A DNA stretch of 28,587 nucleotides from an uncultured Bacteroidota bacterium (lineage in GTDB: Bacteria > Bacteroidota > Bacteroidia > Chitinophagales > Chitinophagaceae). The stretch lies in assembly GCA_938008665.1 (NCBI GenBank), contig CALLKA010000044.1:1-28587 (forward strand), read 5' to 3'. Within the stretch, counting starts at the first letter, position 1; every line of letters starts with the position of its first letter. The translations under genes were made by a program, and so were the position numbers. Below are positions 17,545 through 24,765 of the stretch, piece by piece. Below the pieces are notes generated by a model. That model did not search any database, had not been told where the DNA came from, and was given only the letters and a program-made list of their open reading frames with translations.

Positions 17545-17566
17545 AAGGCTGCATTTTGTTAGCCTT
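17545..17566 (+). terminator. Weak hairpin after the APC permease gene
   Basis: AAGGCT (17545-17550) and AGCCTT (17561-17566) can pair around a ten-base loop, with one more G-T pair at the base. There is no proper T-tract, so this may or may not be a terminator. Confidence 0.3.
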
Positions 17567-17641
17567 TCATCGTTCATTATTGCTGTTCAGCAGACGGCTT
17601 TTCCGCCTGTCTAAAAATATGGAAACTAGGCGGCATTAGTT

Positions 17642-17649
17642 TACTTTTG
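17642..17649 (+). promoter_or_regulatory. -7 element (TACTTTTG) of the TolC-adaptor operon
   Basis: TACTTTTG matches TAnnTTTG exactly and lies 35 bases before the ATG of the outer-membrane efflux gene. No TTG is visible at the -33 position. Confidence 0.4.
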
Positions 17650-17684
17650 TATTCTCAAAAGAAGTTCAAAACACAATTAAGTCG

Positions 17685-19145
17685 ATGAAATACATTTTTT
17701 CTATTTTAATCCTAGGAATTGGCATCAATTTACAAGCGCAAAACGGCACGCCTTGGGATTTAAAAACATGCGTTGAATATGCCATTCAGCATAATATTTC
17801 CATTCAGCAAGCCGATGTGCAAGCAAGATTGGCAAAGCTACAAGCGCAATTAGCGAGTTCAAATAGATTACCAACCATCAATGGATCAACAGGCGCGGGA
17901 TTAAGATTAGGGCGTTCCATTGACCCTACCACCAACGGCTTCTCTAACACCCAATTTTTATTCAATAATTTTGGACTAAATGGGGGTGTTCAAATTTTCA
18001 ATGCGGGCAAACTTAGGAATAATGCAGAAGCCACTAATTTTAGTTGGTTGGCGAGTGAAACAGATAAGCAAACTATTTCGAATGATATTTCAATGAATGT
18101 AGCCACTTTTTATTTACAAGTATTATCGGCGATTGAGCAATCTGAAATTACTAAAATACAAATTCAACAAACGCTTGAACAATTGAATGCGACTAAAAAA
18201 AGAGTGGAAGTGGGCGTACTCCCTGAAATTAACTTGTTGGAGTTGGAAACGCAATTAGCGAATGATAGTAGTAATTATATTGGGGCTATCTCTAATGTAA
18301 TTCAAACCAAATTAAGTTTAAAAGCATTATTGAATTTAGATGCGAGCACTGAATTTGATGTTTTAGTTCAGCCTGTTGAAAAAATTAAAATTCAACCGTT
18401 TACTGATTTGCAGCCGGATTATGTTTTTACCATTGCAGAACAAAATTTACCAAATGTAAAAGCTGCAGGGTTGCGCGTACAAGCAGCTTCGAAGTCAGTA
18501 GCCGCTGCAAAGGCGAATTTTTATCCAACTTTAAGCTTTGGTTATGGCTTATCTTCTAATTTCTCTAATCAATTTAAATACACATCGGGCTTTGATATTA
18601 CAGGGGTGAGTGCAATTACACCTGCAAGTCCTTTTGTTACTTTAAACAATAGTAAATACTTTGTTCAAAGCCCTACCTATACAGCCACTACTGCCAACAG
18701 AAACTGGGGTAATATTTGGAATGGCTGGGGTAACCAAGTAAATAGCAACTTTGGTCAAAGTTTAAGTTTACAATTGTCCATACCCATCTTTAATGGTGGT
18801 CAATCCAAAATATCCTACCAACAAGCTAAGTTAAATTATAGGTCAACTGAATTGCAGCAGGAAAACATCCAACGTAAGTTAAAGCAGGATATTTATGCGG
18901 CATACACTAATGCGATTGTAGCATTGAATAAATTGAATGCGAATCAGAAAGCAGTTAGCTCAGCAGAAAAGGCGTATCAATTTGCAACTAAAAGATATGA
19001 GCTTGGCTTATTAGGTACCATTGAATTATTGAATAATCAAAATAACTTTTTAAGAGCTAAGGTTAATTTTAAATCTGCACAATATGAATATGTATTTAGA
19101 ATTAAATTGTTAGAGTTTTACAAAGGCGTTTCGTTGGAGTTATAA
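17685..19145 (+). CDS. TolC family outer-membrane efflux protein
   Basis: The 486-residue protein has a signal peptide (MKYIFSILILGIGINLQAQ) and two outer-membrane-efflux repeats, roughly residues 25-215 and 245-480. The repeats are rich in long Ala/Gln/Asn helices such as VKAAGLRVQAASKSVAAAKA. The typical entry helix motif WDLKTCVEYAIQHNISIQQA and the terminal helix with YELGLLGTIELLNNQNNF are present. It should form a trimeric channel-tunnel in the outer membrane that exports substrates delivered by an adaptor and an inner-membrane pump. The adaptor gene follows 44 bases later, so the two form an operon. No RND, MFS or ABC pump gene accompanies them. Confidence 0.93.
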   Translation: MKYIFSILILGIGINLQAQNGTPWDLKTCVEYAIQHNISIQQADVQARLAKLQAQLASSNRLPTINGSTGAGLRLGRSIDPTTNGFSNTQFLFNNFGLNGGVQIFNAGKLRNNAEATNFSWLASETDKQTISNDISMNVATFYLQVLSAIEQSEITKIQIQQTLEQLNATKKRVEVGVLPEINLLELETQLANDSSNYIGAISNVIQTKLSLKALLNLDASTEFDVLVQPVEKIKIQPFTDLQPDYVFTIAEQNLPNVKAAGLRVQAASKSVAAAKANFYPTLSFGYGLSSNFSNQFKYTSGFDITGVSAITPASPFVTLNNSKYFVQSPTYTATTANRNWGNIWNGWGNQVNSNFGQSLSLQLSIPIFNGGQSKISYQQAKLNYRSTELQQENIQRKLKQDIYAAYTNAIVALNKLNANQKAVSSAEKAYQFATKRYELGLLGTIELLNNQNNFLRAKVNFKSAQYEYVFRIKLLEFYKGVSLEL

Positions 19146-19189
19146 TTAACAGATAAACTAAAAAAATTACAGAAGTAAAATATATAAAA

Positions 19190-20542
19190 ATGAACAAGAA
19201 AATTATTTGGATAGGCGTAGGATTTGTTATCGTGATTGGATTACTAATCGGCTTAAAAAAAGCAGGCGTCATAGGTAAAGAGGAAGGTATTGCTGTAACT
19301 GTTGAAGCAGTTCAATTACGTACTATTACTGAGTCCGTAAATGCAAGTGGTAAGGTGTATCCTGAAATTGAAGTAAAAGTTAGCCCAGATATTTCTGGTG
19401 AAATTGTCAACCTTTTTGTAGAAGAAGGTGATCGCGTTACCAAAGGGCAGGTGCTAGCAAAAATTTACGCTGATATTTATTCTTCTCAACGTGATCAGGT
19501 AACTGCAAGTGTAAATCAAGTAAAGGCGCAATACGAGAATGTAAAAGCGGGTTTAAGCGGTTTAAAAACCGTGTATGAAAATACAAAAGCTACGAATGAT
19601 CGTTATAAAAAATTATTTGCTGATAAAATTGTTTCTAGAGCAGAATATGAGCAAACAGAGCAAGCGTTTAGATCAGCGGAATCAAGTTATAATTCAGCAA
19701 AGGAATCCATCAAAAGTGGTGAAGCGCAAATACAAGGCGTGAGAGCGCAATTGGCTCGGGCTGAAAAGGATTTAGCGCGCACAATCATTACTTGTCCTAT
19801 GGATGGTATTGTTAGTTTGATGAATGTAAAAAAAGGGGAAAGAGTCGTAGGAACGGCGCAAATGACGGGTACTGAAATGATGCGTGTTGCAGATATGAAA
19901 AGTATTGAAGTAAGAGTGGATGTAGGAGAGAATGACATTACTAAAGTAAAATTGGGTGATACAGCGCTTGTTGAAGTAGACGCATATAATAATAGAAAAT
20001 TCAAAGGGGTAGTTTATAAAATCGCGAATCCAGTTACCGCTATTTCTGGGGTATCAAGTTCGGCAGAAGTTGCTAACTATAAAGTTCACATTAGATTATT
20101 ACCTGAAGAGTACGCTGATTTAGCCAAAGACAATAATATTTTTCCTTTCCGTCCAGGTATGACAGCAAGTGCTGACATCCAAACCAAGTCAAAAAGAAAT
20201 GTGGTTACGGTACCTTTAAATGCGGTAACTACAAGAGATGCGAAAGGGGAAGGGAAAAATACGGAGGTAACTAAATCAACCGCAAATTCAAGTACTGAAA
20301 AAGCACCCACTACTATTGATGAAGATGTGAGTGAAGTAGTTTTTGTGTTGCAAAAGGACAATAAAGTGAAAATGGTGAAAGTGAAAACCGACATTCAGGA
20401 TTTAAATTTTATTGAAGTGTCTGGAGTAAAAGTTGGAGATAAAATCATCACTGGACCTTATAGCACAGTAAGTAAAACATTAAAAGAGGGTAGTTTGGTG
20501 AATGTAGTAACTAAAGAAAAATTATTTGAAGAGAAGAAGTAA
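19190..20542 (+). CDS. Periplasmic adaptor subunit of an efflux/secretion pump (HlyD/MacA/RND-adaptor family)
   Basis: The 450-residue protein is anchored by one N-terminal membrane segment (about residues 5-22, IIWIGVGFVIVIGLLIG). The first half of the lipoyl/biotinyl-like domain is at about 60-100 (VSPDISGEIVNLFVEEGDRV). A Gln/Ala/Lys-rich alpha-helical hairpin follows at about 100-195. The second lipoyl half contains ITCPMDGIVSLMNVKKGERV, and after it come beta-barrel and membrane-proximal domains. It would bridge an inner-membrane pump and the TolC-like protein encoded just upstream. Residues about 345-380 form a low-complexity Thr/Ser/Glu/Lys insertion (KGEGKNTEVTKSTANSSTEK) inside the C-terminal region, longer than I expect for the family. 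The MacA type, which pairs with an ABC pump, is as likely as the RND type. A strong terminator follows. Confidence 0.92.
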   Translation: MNKKIIWIGVGFVIVIGLLIGLKKAGVIGKEEGIAVTVEAVQLRTITESVNASGKVYPEIEVKVSPDISGEIVNLFVEEGDRVTKGQVLAKIYADIYSSQRDQVTASVNQVKAQYENVKAGLSGLKTVYENTKATNDRYKKLFADKIVSRAEYEQTEQAFRSAESSYNSAKESIKSGEAQIQGVRAQLARAEKDLARTIITCPMDGIVSLMNVKKGERVVGTAQMTGTEMMRVADMKSIEVRVDVGENDITKVKLGDTALVEVDAYNNRKFKGVVYKIANPVTAISGVSSSAEVANYKVHIRLLPEEYADLAKDNNIFPFRPGMTASADIQTKSKRNVVTVPLNAVTTRDAKGEGKNTEVTKSTANSSTEKAPTTIDEDVSEVVFVLQKDNKVKMVKVKTDIQDLNFIEVSGVKVGDKIITGPYSTVSKTLKEGSLVNVVTKEKLFEEKK

Positions 20543-20571
20543 TCTTATTTAGTTGAAAACTAGCTGAATAC

Positions 20572-20602
20572 GGGGCGCATTTAAAAAATGCGCCCCTTTT
20601 TT
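20572..20602 (+). terminator. Intrinsic terminator of the TolC-adaptor operon
   Basis: GGGGCGCATTT (20572-20582) and AAATGCGCCCC (20586-20596) pair perfectly over 11 bp with loop AAA, followed by six T at 20597-20602. This is a textbook rho-independent terminator. It shows that gpsA, which starts 24 bases later, needs its own promoter and that the gpsA frame does not truly begin at the ATG at 20588 inside the hairpin. Confidence 0.95.
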
Positions 20603-20613
20603 ATTGAGTTTCG

Positions 20614-20621
20614 TATGTTTG
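20614..20621 (+). promoter_or_regulatory. -7 element (TATGTTTG) directly before gpsA
   Basis: TATGTTTG matches TAnnTTTG exactly and lies between the upstream terminator and the gpsA start codon. Only five bases separate it from the ATG at 20627, or fourteen from the alternative ATG at 20636. A -33 TTG is not seen, since that position falls within the terminator. Confidence 0.4.
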
Positions 20622-20626
20622 CAAAA

Positions 20627-21640
20627 ATGAGCAACATGCAAATTGGTATTATTGGAAGTGGAAGTTGGGCAACTGCTATTGCAAAAATTATCACAGATAA
20701 CGGGCATGAAATTAATTGGTGGGTTAGGCAATCGGAAAATATCGCCTACTTTAAAAAGCGACACCATAATCCGCATTACCTTAGAAATGCTTTTTTTGAT
20801 ACCACTAAGATTAATTTCTCAGATGATATAGCTGAAGTGGTCAAACAATCCACTGTTATTATTATGGCAGTTCCCTCCATTCACATTGCATCTGTTTTGG
20901 AAGGGGTGTCTTCGGATTTATTGAAAGACAAAAAAGTGGTCTCTGCTATTAAAGGGGTAATGCCTAAGTATAATATTTTATTACATGAATTTTTGGCACA
21001 AAAGTTTGATTTCCCAATACAGCAATATTTTACTTTATTGGGACCGAGTCATGCTGAAGAAGTGGCTGCAGAGCAGTTGTCCTATTTGACATTTTCAGGT
21101 GTAGATACTATGCTGACCAACGAAATTGCTTCTTATTTTAAATCTGATTATATCAATACAATTATTAACAATGATGTGGTGGGAGTTCAGTATGCGGGTG
21201 TCCTAAAAAATATTTATGCATTAGGTGCAGGGATTGCACATGGCTTGGAATACGGCGATAATTTTTTGAGTGTATACATCGCCAATTGCGCAAACGAAAT
21301 GAAAGTTTTGTTAAGTGCAATAAGGCAAAAAGAAAAATCGGAAGGAACGCCAGTGAATTATGCAGCCTCCGTTTATTTAGGCGATTTATTAGTTACTTGC
21401 TATTCATTGCATAGCCGAAATAGGACTTTTGGAAATATGATTGGCAAGGGTTATTCAGTAAAATCGGCCGAGTTGGAATTGAATATGGTGGCTGAAGGTT
21501 ATAATGCCAGCAAGTGTATTACTATGATCAATAAAGATTTAGGCATTGAATTACCCATCATTGATGCGGTATATAAAATTTTATGGGAGGGGCAAAATCC
21601 AACAGTCGCATTCAAGGAAATTGAAAAGATATTATTTTAA
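20627..21640 (+). CDS. gpsA: NAD(P)-dependent glycerol-3-phosphate dehydrogenase
   Basis: The enzyme reduces dihydroxyacetone phosphate to sn-glycerol 3-phosphate, the backbone of phospholipids, in the cytoplasm. The protein is about 337 residues from the start chosen here. The N-terminal Rossmann motif is IGIIGSGSWATA. Further family marks are VPSIHIASVL, the conserved SAIKGV segment, and the catalytic-lysine region GVLKNIYALGAGIAHGLEYG. The C-terminal helical domain carries GNMIGKGYSV and ELNMVAEGYNASKC. An ATG at 20588 lies inside the preceding terminator stem and is rejected. The choice between ATGs at 20627 and 20636 is open; the latter gives MQIGIIGSG, closest to most homologues. The gene stands alone and converges on hemW with 32 bases between the stops. 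Confidence 0.95.
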   Translation: MSNMQIGIIGSGSWATAIAKIITDNGHEINWWVRQSENIAYFKKRHHNPHYLRNAFFDTTKINFSDDIAEVVKQSTVIIMAVPSIHIASVLEGVSSDLLKDKKVVSAIKGVMPKYNILLHEFLAQKFDFPIQQYFTLLGPSHAEEVAAEQLSYLTFSGVDTMLTNEIASYFKSDYINTIINNDVVGVQYAGVLKNIYALGAGIAHGLEYGDNFLSVYIANCANEMKVLLSAIRQKEKSEGTPVNYAASVYLGDLLVTCYSLHSRNRTFGNMIGKGYSVKSAELELNMVAEGYNASKCITMINKDLGIELPIIDAVYKILWEGQNPTVAFKEIEKILF

Positions 21641-21672
21641 ATTGAGCAAATCATTTATTGCGAAATCTGTTT

Positions 21673-22800
21673 TTAATTGATCCAGAAAAAATCACTCGCA
21701 ATACCATCTGCAAAAAACTTAGCTGATTTTGTAAGTGTATATCCTTGGCTAGTTTTGCAAAGCCAGTTTTTTGCAAGAAAATCTTGTGTGATTTTAAGGG
21801 TATGCGCATGAAATGCTGGGCCATAATTTTGGGAAATATGTTCAAGCGAAAACCCTTCCATACATCTCAAGGAAATCATCATATACTCATTGTATTTGGT
21901 CGCCAGTGGTAATTGTTCAATTTCAAATGGCAATTCATTTTTTTCAAGCATGCTAAAATAAAGCTGATTATTAGCAACATTCCATTGCCTGGTGGTTTTA
22001 TTATAAGAATGGGCCGATGGGCCTAGTCCTAAGTAAGGCACGCCTTTCCAGTAATTACTATTGTGTTTACTCCTGAAACCGGGTTGGCTAAAATTAGAAA
22101 TCTCATAATGTTCCATCCCTATTTGTTCGGCGTAATTAGTGATGATTTCAAAATGTGCTGCTTGCTGTTCTGGATGAACCTGATCTATCTTTTTATTTTG
22201 AATCATGGTATGCAGGGCTGTTTTTTCTTCAACAGTGAGTGCATAACAAGAAAGATGTTGAATTTGGTAATGGTTGATGATTTCTAAATCAGCCTTAAGA
22301 TCATCATTGGTCAAATGTGGTGTTCCATAAATTAAGTCAATACTTATATTTTCAATGCCTTCCCCTTGTGCTGCTTTAATTCCATCATGAGCTTGTTCGG
22401 TTGTATGGGCACGGTTCATCCATTGAAGTGCAGCTGGCTGAAAGCTTTGGATACCTATGCTAAGTCGATTTACCCCTGCTTTTTTCCAGGCCTTAACCTG
22501 GTTGGGTTGGATATCATCAGGATTGGCCTCGATGGTAAATTCGATATTGGAATCAAGTGTAAAGACGGATCTTACTTTGTCTATAATTTTATGAAAATCG
22601 TCCATGGGCATTAACGAAGGGGTCCCACCACCAAAATAAAGCGTTTCAATAGGCTCGGAAAGATAGTTTTTTTGAACTTCGATTTCTTGGATAATCGCCT
22701 TTGTAAATTGATCAATGTATTTGAGCTGAGTAGAAAAATGAAAATTGCAATAATGGCAAGCTTTTTTACAGAAGGGTATATGAATATAGATGCCTGCCAT
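21673..22800 (-). CDS. hemW: Radical SAM heme chaperone HemW (coproporphyrinogen III oxidase-like)
   Basis: I use the ATG at 22798-22800, giving about 375 residues beginning MAGIYIHIPFCKKACHYCNF. The radical SAM [4Fe-4S] cysteines are C11, C15 and C18 (CxxxCxxC). The SAM-binding glycine-rich stretch ETLYFGGGTPSLM follows. NRLSIGIQSFQPAALQWMNR and GIENISIDLIYGTPH are signatures of the HemN/HemW group. The ATG at 22827 would add nine poorly conserved residues before the usual MAGIYIHIPFC start. HemW differs from true HemN by lacking the N-terminal extension with extra substrate-binding residues, and it handles heme delivery rather than coproporphyrinogen oxidation. The gene is divergent from DUF4271-hemD, so tetrapyrrole functions are grouped here. 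Confidence 0.92.
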   Translation of the reverse strand: MAGIYIHIPFCKKACHYCNFHFSTQLKYIDQFTKAIIQEIEVQKNYLSEPIETLYFGGGTPSLMPMDDFHKIIDKVRSVFTLDSNIEFTIEANPDDIQPNQVKAWKKAGVNRLSIGIQSFQPAALQWMNRAHTTEQAHDGIKAAQGEGIENISIDLIYGTPHLTNDDLKADLEIINHYQIQHLSCYALTVEEKTALHTMIQNKKIDQVHPEQQAAHFEIITNYAEQIGMEHYEISNFSQPGFRSKHNSNYWKGVPYLGLGPSAHSYNKTTRQWNVANNQLYFSMLEKNELPFEIEQLPLATKYNEYMMISLRCMEGFSLEHISQNYGPAFHAHTLKITQDFLAKNWLCKTSQGYTLTKSAKFFADGIASDFFWIN

Positions 22801-22824
22801 AGAATAGTTTAAAATGTATTGGGA

Positions 22825-22832
22825 CAAAGCTA
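22825..22832 (-). promoter_or_regulatory. -7 element (TAGCTTTG) of hemW
   Basis: On the minus strand TAGCTTTG matches TAnnTTTG and lies 24 bases before the hemW ATG at 22800. The -33 element is not evident. Confidence 0.35.
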
Positions 22833-22864
22833 GTTATAAGTTACTAATTCTGCATCAGTATACT

Positions 22865-22872
22865 TATTTTTG
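22865..22872 (+). promoter_or_regulatory. -7 element (TATTTTTG) of the DUF4271-hemD unit
   Basis: TATTTTTG matches TAnnTTTG and ends six bases before the ATG at 22879, implying a very short leader. It is back to back with the hemW -7 element in an intergenic region of about 78 bases. Confidence 0.4.
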
Positions 22873-22878
22873 CAATGT

Positions 22879-23898
22879 ATGCAGTTTGGCAAAATATATA
22901 TTTTTATTATAGTAGGATGCTTTATCCTTTTTAGCTCCTTTCAAAATCAAGTGCCATCAACTGATTTGGGCAAGGATACAACAGCGTTGCAGGCGGATTC
23001 AATTTTGGTTAAGGACACCTTATTGATCAAGTATGTGCCTGTGATTCCAACTTCCTTTCAAATCGCAGATGCATGGCTTGTGCAATCATTTATTGGAAAT
23101 AAAATGGATAGTAATTTTAATACCCTTAAGGCGTATAAGAATTATTTTTTACAAAAAAGAAATGCCTATAAATTATATTTTCCCAGTAACCTAATCGCAA
23201 GAGAATCGCAAGTGGTATATAAAATTGAACAAAGATTTGCATTGCCAGATAAAGATTTACTTTTTTACATGATCCTCCTTCTGATTTTTTTATTCGGATT
23301 TGTAAATAATGTTTTCCCCCAATATTTTTCTAAACTTTTTAAACAGTTTAGCCAATCCTCATTAAGGATGATTCAATATCGGGAGCAGCTTTTACAAAAT
23401 AGTTTGGGCTCGCTTATTATTAATATATGTTTTATTTTAAGTTTTTCTTTGATGTCTACCTTGTTGATTTTTAATCGACACTTGTTGGCGCTGTCCTTTT
23501 GGGAGGGATTTTTTTATATTAGTTTATTTTTTACATTTTTATATATTGGAAAATATATTTCCTTACAAATTGCCGGGTATGTTTTTAATGCAAAGGAACT
23601 CGTCAATACCTATATTTTCGTAGTATTTATGATTAATAAAGTGTTGGGTGTTTTATTAGTGCCTTTTATATTGGTATTGGCCTTTTCAAAACCCTACTTT
23701 CATCCTTATGCAATAGGCGGTGCTGCTTTAATTACGGTCCTTTTAATTTTATATAGGTACTTGTTCTCCCTAACATCAGTTAGGAATAAATTACATATCT
23801 CGTCATTTCATTTTTTTCTATACCTTTGTGCCTTCGAGATATTGCCACTTACTATATTGTATAAGTTTATAGTACAATATTTTGGCGGCATTTATTAA
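22879..23898 (+). CDS. DUF4271 domain-containing integral membrane protein
   Basis: From the ATG at 22879 (an earlier in-frame TTG at 22870 is less likely) the protein has about 339 residues. An N-terminal hydrophobic segment (IYIFIIVGCFILFSSF) may be a signal anchor. Residues about 25-130 are soluble and rich in Asp/Lys/Thr. After these come roughly six membrane helices, beginning with LLFYMILLLIFLFGFVNNVF and including SLIINICFILSFSLMSTLLI and YIFVVFMINKVLGVLLVPF. I recognise it as the DUF4271 family, which in Bacteroidota often precedes the uroporphyrinogen-III synthase gene, as here. The function is unknown. The recurrent pairing suggests a link to tetrapyrrole metabolism or simply a conserved operon. 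The stop is 29 bases before hemD. Confidence 0.8.
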   Translation: MQFGKIYIFIIVGCFILFSSFQNQVPSTDLGKDTTALQADSILVKDTLLIKYVPVIPTSFQIADAWLVQSFIGNKMDSNFNTLKAYKNYFLQKRNAYKLYFPSNLIARESQVVYKIEQRFALPDKDLLFYMILLLIFLFGFVNNVFPQYFSKLFKQFSQSSLRMIQYREQLLQNSLGSLIINICFILSFSLMSTLLIFNRHLLALSFWEGFFYISLFFTFLYIGKYISLQIAGYVFNAKELVNTYIFVVFMINKVLGVLLVPFILVLAFSKPYFHPYAIGGAALITVLLILYRYLFSLTSVRNKLHISSFHFFLYLCAFEILPLTILYKFIVQYFGGIY

Positions 23899-23927
23899 TA
23901 GGATACGAAAATAAAAATGGAAGTGAA

Positions 23928-24719
23928 ATGAGTGGAGCAAAAAAATCGACTACAACAAAGACCATTAAAAAAATTCTAGTTTCCCAGGCAAGGCCAGAAA
24001 GTGAAAAATCACCTTATTTCGAGTTAGAGCGAAAACATTCGGTTGCGCTTCATTTTCAGCCATTAATTCAATTGGTACCTATTTCCGGAAAAGATTTTAG
24101 AAAAACAAAGATTGATATTTCAGAATATACTGCTGTTATTTTTACGAGTAAAAATGCCATTGATCATTTTTTTAGAACCTGCGACGAATTAAAAGTAAGT
24201 ATCAGCCAGGACACAAAATATTTTTGCATTACCGAATCTGTTGCCTTGTATTTGCAAAAGTTTATCATGTATCGAAAAAGAAAAGTATTTTTTGGTACGG
24301 ATGGTTCTAATAAAAAAATGTTTGATGTTTTAAACAAACATAAATTAAACGAAAAGTTTTTGTATGTGTGTAGCGAAAATCAACAAGACAATGAAATTGT
24401 CAATTGGTTAAAGGAGCATGCAACCAAATTTGAATTAGGCTATATGTATCGTTCTGTGAGTAGTGATATATCGGCACTATTGAAAACCACTGAATTTGAT
24501 ATCATTTGTTTGTTTACGCCGAGCGGATTAAAGAGTTTATTTGATAACAAACCTGACTTTAAACAAAATGGTACCATCATTGGCGCCTTTGGTTCCAATA
24601 CTTGCAAAGCCGTTGAAGATGCAGGATTAACTTTGCATATTAGAGTACCTAGCCCACAAACCACAAGTATGATGTCTGGGTTGGATCAATATCTTTCCTT
24701 AAGTAGTAAAAAGAAATAA
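23928..24719 (+). CDS. hemD: Uroporphyrinogen-III synthase
   Basis: The 263-residue protein has the two-lobed alpha/beta layout of HemD, which closes and inverts hydroxymethylbilane to uroporphyrinogen III in heme, siroheme and cobalamin synthesis. The first lobe opens with KKILVSQARPESEKSPYFEL and includes YTAVIFTSKNAIDHFF. The second contains DIICLFTPSGLKSLF and a terminal IIGAFGSNTCKAVEDAGL, the most conserved stretch of this divergent family. The Lys-rich first 17 residues are unstructured. It follows DUF4271 by 29 bases and is probably co-transcribed. The next gene (24766) begins 46 bases later with no strong terminator between, so it could be part of the same transcript. Confidence 0.9.
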   Translation: MSGAKKSTTTKTIKKILVSQARPESEKSPYFELERKHSVALHFQPLIQLVPISGKDFRKTKIDISEYTAVIFTSKNAIDHFFRTCDELKVSISQDTKYFCITESVALYLQKFIMYRKRKVFFGTDGSNKKMFDVLNKHKLNEKFLYVCSENQQDNEIVNWLKEHATKFELGYMYRSVSSDISALLKTTEFDIICLFTPSGLKSLFDNKPDFKQNGTIIGAFGSNTCKAVEDAGLTLHIRVPSPQTTSMMSGLDQYLSLSSKKK

Positions 24720-24765
24720 GTAGGAAGTACCTAAAATTTTTCTTCTTCAATTAAATTGCATTTAA

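Noticed and set aside
20588..20635. ATG at 20588 as the gpsA start
   Set aside because: The codon is inside the terminator hairpin of the preceding operon, and the added residues (MRPFFIEF) are not part of the family. ATGs at 20627 or 20636 fit the Rossmann start.
24720..24740. Possible terminator between hemD and the DUF255 gene (TAGG/CCTA with T-rich tail)
   Set aside because: The stem is only four base pairs, too weak to call.
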